Assembly (NCBI GenBank): GCA_013398175.1 | Contig: VZRZ01006827.1 | Span: 2,326,742 to 2,390,741 of the forward strand | Source of the DNA: Climacteris rufus | Lineage: Eukaryota > Chordata > Aves > Passeriformes > Climacteridae | DNA: 64,000 nucleotides | Direction of reading: 5' to 3' | In this document: positions 24,380 to 35,700 of the stretch, piece by piece | Position numbering within the stretch: the first letter of the stretch is position 1 | Layout: each line of letters begins with the position of its first letter | Notes under the pieces: generated by a model | What the model was told of the DNA's origin: nothing | Databases searched by the model: none | What the model saw: the letters and a program-made list of their open reading frames with translations, nothing else | Translations under genes and position numbers: made by a program

Positions 24380-25095
24380 TGAAGCTCAAGATCAGTAATT
24401 GCAACATCTTGCACCTGAGACAGAATCACTGCTCAGACTGGGGACCAAGCAAGGTGCTAGTGAGCAGCTTTGCAGAAAAACACCCAAGTGTCCTGGCAGG
24501 CAGGAAGCTGAACACCAGTCCAGCAGCACACGCTCATAGCAAAGGCTGCCTGCAGGCTCCAGGCTGCGTTAACAGCTGTAACCAGCAGATGCAGCTAAGT
24601 GATTATTTAGGCATCTCAAAGTCCTTCACTCCAGTACAGTGTTTAGTTTTGGGCTCCTCAGAGCAAGACACCAAATTAGTGAGCCAGAGAACAGGCTGAA
24701 TGAGAAGCTGAAAGAACTGACCTGGTTCAGTCTTATGAAAAGAAGGCTAAAGAGTGAGAGAAGCTTTGTTTTCTCCAACTACTGAATGGCATTATACATA
24801 GAAAGCAGAGACAGAGATACCCCAGGAGAAGATGAGCACCAACTGGCACAAGCTGAGATAATGAAACTTCCAATTAGCCATAGAGAGGGGGAAAAAAAGT
24901 TGCTGTGACTGTGGTCACACATTACAGAGGTCCAGTGAGGTCTCTGGGAGGTTCTTCATCCCCACAAGTATTCAGTGTTAGTTCAGATAAGGCCCTGAAG
25001 CACCCGATTGAGTGGCCTTGCTTTAAGGGGTAGGAAGAGCAGAAGCATTGGACCAGGTGACTTCCTAAGCGATTCTCTGATTATCTATTAGTTAT
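24380..25095 (+). mobile_element. Old, degraded CR1 LINE fragment
   Basis: Follows the order of a CR1 3' part in plus orientation: a 'cttgcacctgag' segment, 'gttttgggctcctcagagc', 'cagtcttatgaaaagaaggc', then 'aagcattggaccaggtgact' and a decayed tail ending near 'gattctctgattatct'. Strongly diverged and with many indels, so an old insertion. The 106-residue frame at 24,379-24,699 is a by-product of this element. It is antisense to NUP205. Confidence 0.75.
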
Positions 25096-25417
25096 ATGGT
25101 AGATGCTGTCTTTGTAACCCAAAACTGCTCCTTGTGACAGGCTCTGAAAAGACCACGGATAATCCTGATGCTCCTAGACCTTAGCAACACTCAATGGATG
25201 AGAAAACAGCTCCACATTTCCAGACTTCGTGAGTACCTCTGAGCAAAATTCTGGATGTATTTCTCTTTTGCCTCTCATAGCACACAGCATTAAGAGATGA
25301 ATGTAATACCGAAGTGATGCGTAACCACGTGTGCACGAAGTTACCACAGTTCTTTCGAACCAAGGAGGCCTTCGCAGCCTGACGTCCCTTCCCGCCAGAA
25401 CCGGCCCCGCAGCTGAC

Positions 25418-25430
25418 CGCGGAGCTCCAT
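25418..25430 (-). CDS. NUP205: Candidate NUP205 exon 1 (start codon and four codons)
   Basis: On the minus strand an ATG at 25,430-25,428 sits in a strong initiation context (G at -3 and at +4) and is followed by three codons (MELR) and a single G before a GT at 25,417-25,416. Joining that G to exon 2 restores the conserved AASLWGPYK start in frame. Human exon 1 is also very short (about nine codons). Against it: the donor GTCAGC is poor, the peptide differs from the mammalian start, and a third of random sites would fit the phase. The true exon may instead lie in the N gap at 25,448-25,863. Confidence 0.3.
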
Positions 25431-25447
25431 CGCCGGACAGCTCTGCG

Positions 25448-25863
25448 NNNNNNNNNNNNNNNNNNNNNNNNNNNNNNNNNNNNNNNNNNNNNNNNNNNNN
25501 NNNNNNNNNNNNNNNNNNNNNNNNNNNNNNNNNNNNNNNNNNNNNNNNNNNNNNNNNNNNNNNNNNNNNNNNNNNNNNNNNNNNNNNNNNNNNNNNNNNN
25601 NNNNNNNNNNNNNNNNNNNNNNNNNNNNNNNNNNNNNNNNNNNNNNNNNNNNNNNNNNNNNNNNNNNNNNNNNNNNNNNNNNNNNNNNNNNNNNNNNNNN
25701 NNNNNNNNNNNNNNNNNNNNNNNNNNNNNNNNNNNNNNNNNNNNNNNNNNNNNNNNNNNNNNNNNNNNNNNNNNNNNNNNNNNNNNNNNNNNNNNNNNNN
25801 NNNNNNNNNNNNNNNNNNNNNNNNNNNNNNNNNNNNNNNNNNNNNNNNNNNNNNNNNNNNNNN
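25448..25863. other. Assembly gap (416 N)
   Basis: Unbroken run of N within the GC-rich promoter island. The left flank ends ctctgcg and the right flank begins with CAGGGACAGCGGCGGCAGCGG. True length and content are unknown. It probably hides the NUP205 transcription start and possibly exon 1. Confidence 0.99.
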
Positions 25864-25910
25864 CAGGGACAGCGGCGGCAGCGGCAGCGGCAGGGGCAGC
25901 CCCGCGCCCG

Positions 25911-25929
25911 GGCTGATGGGAGCTGTAGT
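25911..25929 (-). promoter_or_regulatory. ZNF143-like promoter motif
   Basis: On the minus strand it reads ACTACAGCTCCCATCAGCC, close to the ZNF143/SBS consensus ACTACAATTCCCAGCATGC. Such sites usually lie within about 100 bases of housekeeping transcription starts. This would place a start near 25,860 or inside the gap. Confidence 0.6.
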
Positions 25930-26060
25930 TGCAGGTCGGTGCTTCATCGTGTCAGGCGGCTCCGGATTCCCTCGAGGCGGCCGGGGAAAGGGAGAGCGCC
26001 GGCCTTCTGCATTCGCGCCTTGCTCCCCTGATGGAAGTAACACATCGAATCCGTGCCGTT

Positions 26061-29000
26061 CGGTTTCTCTTTCCCCTTCCTTTTCCATGCCCCGCTGAAG
26101 GGAGTCTTTCCTTCTAAGCCCTGCCCTATAAGCCTTTTTCACTGAATATGGCTAAATATCTGCATTCAGACACTGCACTGGGAAATATATTTCTTAGAAT
26201 AATTTAATTTATTTTTTAACTGAAAAAAAAATTACTAGGACGGCTTCAGCTTCTGTGGTTTCAGATTGAAGTCATAAAAAAAAGTAAATCATTTTTAATG
26301 TGAACTAGGGTTTACAATCTTGTATGGGGGAAAATAATAAACAAACAAAGACAAACAAACAAAAAAAGTTATAGAAGTTATCCTGTGAAGAAAGCTATAT
26401 TTAAACTCAAAATATGTGCAAGAAAAAAAGTACCAGGCATGAAGAAAAGAAAACAAAAAGCATGTTTGTACATACATATATATATCTGGAGCTGAGGAAC
26501 GAATACCAGTATCTTAGAAGTAGCCTGTGTTTGAAGTCAATTTACCATCCTTTGTCCCAGTAGTAATCAACTCTCCTACAGAAATTCCCTCCTGTATCCT
26601 TTAGGATAAAAGATTCCACCAAAAGTATTCATTTTTAGTTCCAATATTTTCCGCTCTTGAACTTTATTAAAACAGTATTTCATGGTTGCAAAACCATGTC
26701 CAATGAACTAGACCCGTGGGAAACTGGCAAAATAACTATCTTTGCTTCTCTAGATCTCCCCTATAATGGGATGGCAGAAAGGGTAATAGAGAGCAGTGGT
26801 CCTGGGGTGAGAGTGAATTGGCAAGGCAGCTATAAGAAAAAAAAGACAGAAAGCTGAGAAACTGTTTCATGAGGGTTAGTCAGAAAAGGAGAGAGAAAAG
26901 GAAATTTCAGAAAAGGGGAAAAAAATTGTCCTTTCAAGAACAGCATCTCTCAGACTTCAATAGATTAATCTGTTCTCATTAAGTTGGCCTAATTTGTTGG
27001 TTTAGCCCAAGGCCCCATATTGCCTTGAGATTTACCTTTTCTTGGTCTTAGCCATGAATAAACTAGACCTGTAATGATGAGAATGATAGTGAATTGTTCA
27101 TTTTATTCTAGGAAATGAAGAGTGCCAGGCAAGAGGTAAAAGTAGAAAACAAGTGAAGTTACTCCACAAGCAGCTGAACTAGAGCAGCCTTGGTCCCTGG
27201 GTACAGCATTCCTGTATCCTCTCCTGGGCACCCTTCCCTGCAAAGCTGCAGTTCTGCTCCTACGCTGCCCATGTGCCACGCCAAGACCCATGACTATGAA
27301 AGGCAGGTATCATGATAAATTTGGAGATGCACGTGCTGATCATCTGGCCACAGCAAATGTAATGGATACCTTGAGGTTTTGCTCCAGTCTGTCTTTCCCC
27401 AGTGATGTGAATTTTGATCTTTTGCCTTTATACATTCCCTGATTTTCACAAAGTTTATGAGCCCTTTAGCTTTTGATCAGATTAGGTTAGAATTGATTCA
27501 GAAATTGCAACAGGTTCAAAACTTACTGAAAAAGTTTGGCATACAGTGTAATTTCCTAAGATGTATTTCCTTAAGAAACATGGACTTTTAAAATAGAGAG
27601 AGAAAAATAAATAATTGAATCAGTTTTTTAAAGCCTTTCCCAAGCATCAAGAGTTGTCATATTTCTTTTGGCATTCAGATGCACCCAGATTGCACACAAT
27701 TTTTTTTAACTCTGTTGAAGGAAAAAATCCTTTCTAACCACTGCAGATGGAGTATTTTAAATATCCAGATAATTCTTTCCTCTCCTTGCCAATTGACCTA
27801 AGGTCACATAGCAACAAGAAAAAAGACAGCCTCAAATAGTATATGGCATGGGGTAGGTCATTGGGCAGCTGAAGTTCAGAAGAAAAATACCACATTTAGC
27901 TCCAGCTGCACAGCATTTATTATATTCTTTCTCTGTCAGCAATGTGATATTTTAATGCAAAATAGTTGTGACAGTACAGCTCCTAGTATGGATGGAGTAA
28001 GAGAGGCATCTAGATACACCATACCATACATTCTGCACATATTTTTATTGGCATAACTGCATCCATCCATCTATGCTTTAATGAGTAGACAAGTCCATGA
28101 ATAGTAATTCTTGTTTATTCTCACTTTATTTGCTGTCCTTTAATTTAGGTTCCTATTGTTTACCCAGGATCACTGGTTGGTTTGGTAGTCTATTTTTGAC
28201 AAGTCACTATAAGGAAAGAATACCTCATTCCTCTCCCTAACAATAGGTCTCAGCAAGTTCTCCAGTACAGATGGGGTTCAGGGAGGGACACTGATGTCTT
28301 TCATCCTTAATTACAAGACAGAAATCTGTGAAGTATCAAAGGTAGGATGACACCAAATACCTAGGATGGATATTAATTCCCCTGGATTCCAGGGAAAGGA
28401 GGTCCCAAATTGCCTGTAGGTTAGCAAATTCTGCTTGTATGGTTAGAAACCTATATTAATTTCTATAGGCAGAAATAACTATTAGTAATAATTAAAATGA
28501 GCTGCACAGTGGGAACCTACTCTTTGACTCTAACATCTAGGTGGTTTGTGATGTACTACAGATGTAACATTCTTAATTTTGACAGTACTGTATTTAGTCA
28601 CTGTGGTTCATATTCAAACCAGACATCACGATATGAAGATTAAAATGATGATGATGTAATTTATTCTCTTTACATGTGATTATTATCAGGAAGAATAATT
28701 ATTAGCCAGAAAAAGGGTATTGTTCAAATGCTAAGAGGTCCTGCTTAATTTCCTACCTCTAATCTTCAGTGTCATTACAATCACATCCTCCATGATGGAG
28801 TAAAATGAAAAAAGGCTTCCCTGCATTGCAGGTGAAACTGAAAAAGTTGCCTTGTAGAAGTTGCATCTACATAAATAGATGAGTCTTTGCATTGTGAAAT
28901 ATGCCTCTTTACCTGATTAGACCATAAAACCTCCTGGAGCTCTTGTTTTGACTGACACTAACTCTGCATCTCAGCAGACTGTTTTGTAAAAATGGGTATA

Positions 29001-32000
29001 ACATCTCACAGCAGGCCTGGAATGCCGAATGAATGGATCTTTAGCCCGACCCCATCATCTCAACAGAGCAGAAATAGTGTATTTTTCCATTATGTTAGTG
29101 GGCAGAGTAAAAAATCCTGAATTCTCTTACTATGCTAGCTAATTTTCATGAAAACTTCTTAGCCTGGCTATAATCCTGTCTTTGCTGCAAAAAGCGTGTT
29201 TTATACATGAAGATCGTTAGCTTGGCATCAAATCTTAGAAACAAGTCTGAGACCTTTTCCTGCAGCATTTCTCAAGGAAATAACTTTGTCATTTCTTCTG
29301 TCTTCCATCCTAGATATTTCTAGAGTCACCATGGTATCTAAGCTCATCAGAGAAACTGTGTAAGGTTGTCGGTAGCTTCTGTAAGTGGTTTATCTAGTCA
29401 AAAGCAACAAAGAGCTAAATGTTTTCAAAGTTACGTGAATACCTTCCCTGGGGTCAGGGAGCAGAGGGAGAGGAGCTGAACAACACAGGTACTGCTCTTC
29501 CTTTATAGGTGAGGACAATTGTTGACTACAGGCATCTGACCAGAAATGAATGCCTTGATAAATGATATCCTGCTTGTCAATTGGATCCTTATGATCATTG
29601 TTTAGGCTTCAGAGGTGAAATGAAAATACTGTTCTTGGCTGTGTCATGTATTGTGAGTTACTTTTTCCCTAATTCCTGCTTTGGAGTGCTTCCAGCTATC
29701 TGTCTTGTTGTTCTTTCTTCTCTACCCTGGAATGAAGAATAGCCTTTCATTTTTTGTAATAATTTCTCCATGCAGCTACTGAGGGCAACAAGACAGTTAT
29801 TAGCCCAGAAGGTTAACTAATTAGTGTAATGATGTAGCTTCTAGTAATTGACAAAACCCACAGAAACCCACAACTGCAGAAATGCTGAAAAAACAAAGCA
29901 GGGGCAAGTGGAGGTATTTGATATAGTAAATAGAAGTCTTGGCACATCAACTGCCTTATTGATATTCATTTTGTTCAGTGATTTACATATCAGATTTAAG
30001 GACAGTTGATGTTTTTGCTAGTTGTCAGTTTCACAAATTCAGGCTTTATCCTGTAATTCACTCTGAGAATTTTCTAAAGCATGTCGTATACATTTTGCAG
30101 CTGACTTATATACTTCTTTCATTCTTTTGAGTTCCCATCAGAGAATAAATGGGTTGGAATAGGTGCAAAGCTCCAAAAGTGTAATGAGTTCACTTGGGCA
30201 ACACTGAAGTTGTGCAAAGTTCCACAAAAATCTCTGTGCCAATAATGTAAAGGGTTCTGTAGCTAGATATAATGCAAGAAATGGGAAAGAAAGTATCTTG
30301 GCAGTCAATTTAAGCTAAATTGAAATAAATTATTACTTTATTCTTACAAACTGAGTGAAATTGATATAGGAACCAATGAGACTCACGAAAAGGGTGTCTT
30401 GCAATGCCATCCCTACTGCAATGTAAAATTGCTTCACAAATTTTGCTGCCGTTTTGTTAATGATCTTCCCAGCACTGTCCATTTCTTTGGAGTTCTCTGG
30501 GCACAGGATAAGAAGCATCCTGTACACAAAAGATGTACCCAAAATTTAGCTTGTGCACTTCTGACAATCTGTTACTGAAATACTTTCCCTGTCCTGATGC
30601 TCTGAGATAACTTATGTGAACAAAAACCCTGTTTAAATAGGTAGCATAAGAAAGGATTTGCTTTCTGCTTCAGTCCATTTTTTTGTTTAAGTTTCCTGAG
30701 GATCAGGAAGAATTATGTTCAGCAGCAAGAATCCAAAAGACATAGACTGAACAAATTCAATTTCTGAGACAAGCAGCTATATTAATTGGTTCTGATGTCA
30801 AAATATTTCAGTAGAAGTCACATGTCTCTTGAAGTCTCCTCCTGCCTTATTTGCTTGTGACTATTGCTGCGGAAGGATGATGAGAAGCAATATTAGGTCT
30901 TCACAGTTAACAGGGCAATTGTTGAGACCCCATGTTCCATAACTCCTACCAAGGTGACACCTTATATACTGGAGCACTAAACTATACTTGTGCTTGAGTG
31001 GTCAAGGCTGGAGTTCATGGTTTACACTCATTCAGTTGCTTGAGTGCTTAAGAGTAGAATAGGGAAAAACCTGCATTTTATGAGCAGGTTTCTGAGCTGC
31101 TTGGCACATATAACTCTCATACCTTTCTTCTAGATGGTGTCAGACAGTCAACTTAATTTCCCTCATCATTCAAGAACATTCCTGTTCTAAATCAGACAAA
31201 GCTAAATTTGTGTCTTTGAAATGTGCTGAAAAAACGCCTGGTCAGCTAATCTGAACTCTCAGATAAAATTAGACATTACCAATGAAGAAGACAAAATTCT
31301 TAGAATTAATTGTGTGTGTCTGTAGATGGTGGAATGATAATCCTTTAAGTCTTTCTGCAAGCCAAGACTACTGCTATTGTAGATTAACTTTGGTAGAGTT
31401 AAAATGAAGCCTTCTTAGGAGAACAGTTCACTCTGAAGTGAATTACCTATTGAAAGTGTGCATACAAGAAATACTGATTTGAAGAACAGAAATTCAAAGG
31501 TCAAGACATACATTCAGAATTATGGTTGATATCTGCAAAAATGGTCTCTTTAAGTAGACAGGAGTAAATTATTATTAAAATCTCAGGTTGGCTTTACACC
31601 TTGTGCTATCTCCTTACAAACAACAATCAATATTTGCTGGCAAATAACACTAAGAATGTATCACTCAGCTGCATTTCTAGGCATCTGCCTGTTAACAATA
31701 TAATTTTGTTTTTCTTATGCATCACTCTGAGCCTTGTTTCATGTGCAATCTGTCTGCAGAAACAAGTAATTGTGCTGAGATCCAGCCCAGGAGAAGCTTG
31801 AGGTACTGACTCATTCTGAAACACTGAGAGAAAGGTTTGCTTGCAGGTATATTTAGACTATAACTACACAAGGATACTAAGCTATGAAAACCCTCTAAAA
31901 ATTAGGTGGCCTTATCTTTAAAGAAGATTTTATTATGCCTTTTGGTCGTCTTAGTTTGACATTGTTTTATATTGGAAGATAGTAAATGTTTCAAAGGATG

Positions 32001-32720
32001 TTTTCCCAGAACTCTTCAGAAATTCTAGTGTTAGTTTTGAGGTGAGATCCAAAGAGCATTATAAGGAAGATTGGTGCCTCAGGAGGAGGAGTTCAGATTA
32101 CTTGTTCAGATTGTGAGAGGCTTGCTAAATTCTTTCCTCTCAGCTTAATATGCCAGTGCTACCTCCCATCAAGGTTGGAGGGGGTCTTTAGCATTCTATG
32201 CTCCCAGTCTGGTTAGTGACACATCATTTTGCAAGAATGATTAAACTTTCACCAGATATACAACTGAAACCTGCCAGGGAACAGGGCAGAGAAAATCCCA
32301 TCATTCAAAAGGCTAATCTGACCACCAGGTGAAGAATATTTCTCTTGTGATTTTTCTCAGTGATGAAGACTTTTTGACAAGCACATCAGCATCAGATTCA
32401 AATACTAATGCACTTTCTTTTCACAAAGAAATATAATTTATGTGTCAACTGCTTTGGAGAGTTCTTGAAAGCCTGAGCTGTATGTGAAAACGAACCTCTA
32501 ACTCTGTCAACCTCACCAGCTATAACCTTTTTTCTTTACAGGTATTCCAAACCTAGGCAATCTGTATTCATAGAGTGGATTCTTTTTTTTCTGATCTCAG
32601 AAACAACAAAACCATGTTTTTATTTTCATTGATCAGAGCTATTCTTTCAATACTTTCTGGATTGTTTTCCTACTCAGATAAATCAGTGACTCATATAGCC
32701 CCAGTACTCTCAATAAACTG
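26061..32720. other. Intergenic DNA, no gene recognised
   Basis: Between the NUP205 promoter and the next island. Base composition returns to AT-rich. Short frames of 60-70 residues occur (for example 26,657-26,857; 30,333-30,542; 31,601-31,801), with no homology or splice context that I recognise. Apart from a CAAA-type simple repeat near 26,340 and short TA runs near 26,470, nothing is supported. Confidence 0.6.
26337..26366. repeat. (CAAA)n simple repeat
   Basis: Imperfect repetition of ACAAACAAAG/ACAAAC units ending in a short A run. It lies just upstream of the NUP205 promoter island. Confidence 0.7.
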
Positions 32721-32756
32721 ATTTCTTGTCTGACAGTTATTTCTTGTCTGACAGTT
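32721..32756. repeat. 18-base perfect tandem duplication
   Basis: Two perfect adjacent copies of ATTTCTTGTCTGACAGTT (32,721-32,738 and 32,739-32,756). A small local duplication in intergenic DNA, not part of a longer array. Confidence 0.9.
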
Positions 32757-35700
32757 ATATCTTTTCTCTCTATTCATGGCTCCATGAAATAAAGATCCAA
32801 CTCTAAGTCTTGTCTCACACAAACTGCATAACATGAGAAAAGGACTTTTTGAGGAATTAGAATCCCTGTAGAGTTAGCAGCCTACTTCATTTCTAGGAAA
32901 GCCTGCTTATAAACAACTTACCTCCTCTTTAAATACTGTACAACCACAAACTTAGAGAATGTTAAGGGGATAGTTATTAATTGCTGGTATTCAAAACCAC
33001 GGGGAAGAATACAGTACAGTAAGTACACTAGTATCACCCAGGGCAGTGTATGTTATTCTTGTGATGCTTCTCTGCCTGTATCCCACATTTGCTCATCCAA
33101 ATCACAGCTGGAGTCACACATAATTTATAAGTTCTTCAATTCAAGCATGGCTGCAATTGCTAGAACCAATTGACACAAGGACTGCTGTGGTAGGACAGGA
33201 GTAATCACCTTTTTGGTAACCTTTTGTCACATGCTGTGACATGAACGAACTGCTGAAGCTCAGCCTTTTCCCAGTAGGGCACACCTTGCAGGTAATTGTG
33301 CTGTCAGTCTGCTCCATGGCAGTTGTCAGCCCTCTGCAGAGTGAGTCACTTTTACATCTTTTATTTCAAGCAACTGCTTGAATTTCGCAGGTGCAAAAGC
33401 TTAAGCACTGGAGCACTTCCTAAAAAGAGGTCTGAGAGCCACGATACTTTTGAACTTTTGTGTGCTGAATTTTTTTGGAGTTCTTTCATGAACTGGTTAC
33501 TTTGTGACAGGCAGATCTCCTGTAAGAAGGACATATCATGCTCTAAACTTTAAAACTCTCTATAGGACGAAGATGAGCCATGAAAAACTAACTTTACTCT
33601 TAGTTATCATCTTAATTACACAATTATCTGAGAGGAAAGATACCAGTTAAAGGCGAATGCCGTACCATAGCTAAGTTTTCTTAAGGAAGCACATTGTTCA
33701 GAATATTAGACATGCACCTTTTACAGCTTTGATTGTTCAGTCATCTCAACAATTAAAAAGCAATGCCTAATAAAACTCAATTAGGCCACTCAGTCCTGCT
33801 TTTTATAGGAGTGCAACAGAAGCATTGTTATTCTTTCAGCAGTTTTCCTATGTTGAGTCCTGAAAGCTTTTTTTTTAAATCCATGAAAGTAGATGTACCT
33901 CAATAAATAGATACTGTACCTGTTTAACTATTTTAAAATAAAATCCACAGGGGCATTTTTACTTAAATTACTAAATTTAGATGAACTTGATTTTTAATGA
34001 GATCTTGAAGATGAAAATTTAACTTCCTTGTCTTTACTAAGATCTCAGCTAAGACAACTTACTGTTTACCTGTCCTGAGGTGAGAATGTATGACTTCACT
34101 CTAGTGGGAAAGGTCTGAGAGTGTTTTCTCTGATTTCTGTGCCTTTGAAGTAGGCCTAGATGAGTCAAGGTATATACTGCTCAGAAGAATGAGGAAAGGT
34201 ATCTATTACCCAGAAGGAAGGAAGTCCAGTGTCTAGATTCCTATCTGTAAAGAGGAGGAGTGAAGAAGCAAGCAACCAGCAACTCACTTCTCTCTTGTCC
34301 CTGATTTTGGCCAATTCTTTTTACACAAGTAGGAAGTATCTGGCTATGCACCTAATCTCAATGCTCTTACTCTGCTGATTCTACACTGGAGAGTGAAGAA
34401 AATGTTGGCTCACGATGCCAGTCGAATGAATGGGCTGCCTCTGAAGGACAATGATGTCCACATGTCTATGGGAGAACCTACTGTTAGGCATCACCTTGTG
34501 CATCTTACTCTGTGGTACATTCCCTACCCTATTCTCTCAAGAGATTCTTCATTACCTTCTACTCTGTTTAGGCATAGCTTTACCCTTAAGTGTTTTCCAA
34601 ATTTATTCCAACATAATACATCCAAGAGATTAAGCATGGAAGCATTTGGATACATTTGGTAGAAACTGATGGATGTCCACCTGTTGTTTTTAATCATAGT
34701 ATGGTACATAGTGTTTTCCACAGTGTAGGTCTAATATTCAATATAGAAATCCTGTGTGGGAGACTTGCAGAATGGAACCGTCTTTCAGAGGAGATGAGTT
34801 TTCACTGATCTCAGGAGAAGTTGCAAATGCTCCATTGTTTTGGAAATCAGGTTACTTTCATGGGATCCTATGCAAATATAAACACCTAAAAGTTTCAAAT
34901 TTTGTGGCTTCTAGACATTACACTGTTTTATTTACTAGTCAGGAGAAATACTGCTAGGCATGGACTAGAACCACACACAACACTAAGCATATCCTGCCTT
35001 CTTCCCATGTCAATCCAACAGCTGTGCAGTACATTTTAAGGCCCAGCATACAAGTTTGCATAAAACAAATGATAAGCACTTCAGGCAAGCATGACACACT
35101 GCACTATCAGTGGAGAGGTTTGGGGCACAGCTGTTCTGAAGCTTTCCACGCAAAAATTAATTTTGGTTTACCAAATTTTGTATAATACCAACACAAAGAA
35201 ACTAAGGAAAACAAAATGGAAGTAAGTTAAAATAAAAATCAGCACCTGATTTATATACTTCAGCAAAATACGGCACCTACCAGAGGCTGACTGGCTACAG
35301 TTTAAAAATAACCTGTTTAATAAGAGGCAATTTATCATTCCTTAAAACTGCACAAATGCTAGATTATTAGGAATAAAACAAACTGGGTCTACCCAGGGCT
35401 TTAATTCCATGTCTGGCCTGTTAGCAGGAAATTCTCATATTCATACACTGATGTACCAATAATTTTAAAATGTTGCAGAGGAAAACATAGTACAATTTTA
35501 AAATTCGTATGAAAGAATAAAAAATGTATATTAAAATAGAAAGGTATCTATCATTCTTTAGGTTTCTTGGTTAATCTATAAAACATGGTCAGGATACTGG
35601 CTTGGTCTCTGCTCCCCCTGGATATGTCCCCAGCTCATGGTGGCTCTTGGCCTGGTCCACTCATGGGGCAGAGTGCCTCAGGGAAGATGGAACAGAAGGG

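Larger units (their letters stand above)
22296..25417 (-). other. NUP205: NUP205 intron 1 (about 3.1 kb)
   Basis: Runs from the promoter island to exon 2. It contains one minus-strand CR1 tail fragment (about 22,586-22,755) and one plus-strand degraded CR1 fragment (about 24,380-25,095). The remainder, including a 75-residue minus-strand frame at 23,581-23,808, shows nothing recognised. The 5' limit depends on the exon 1 model. Confidence 0.6.
25364..26060 (-). promoter_or_regulatory. NUP205: NUP205 CpG-island promoter region, interrupted by an assembly gap
   Basis: GC- and CpG-rich DNA in AT-rich surroundings at the expected 5' end of NUP205, carrying a ZNF143-like motif and GGC-rich repeats next to the gap. 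The long frames here (for example 25,174-26,142 minus) run through N and lack stops only because of base composition, so they are not genes. The transcription start is probably inside or near the gap. Confidence 0.8.

Noticed and set aside
24379..24699. 106-residue plus-strand frame in NUP205 intron 1
   Set aside because: It lies within the degraded CR1 fragment and is a by-product of it.
25174..26142. 322-residue minus and 255-residue plus frames across the N run
   Set aside because: They exist only because N codons are not stops; the flanking parts are ordinary GC-rich promoter sequence.
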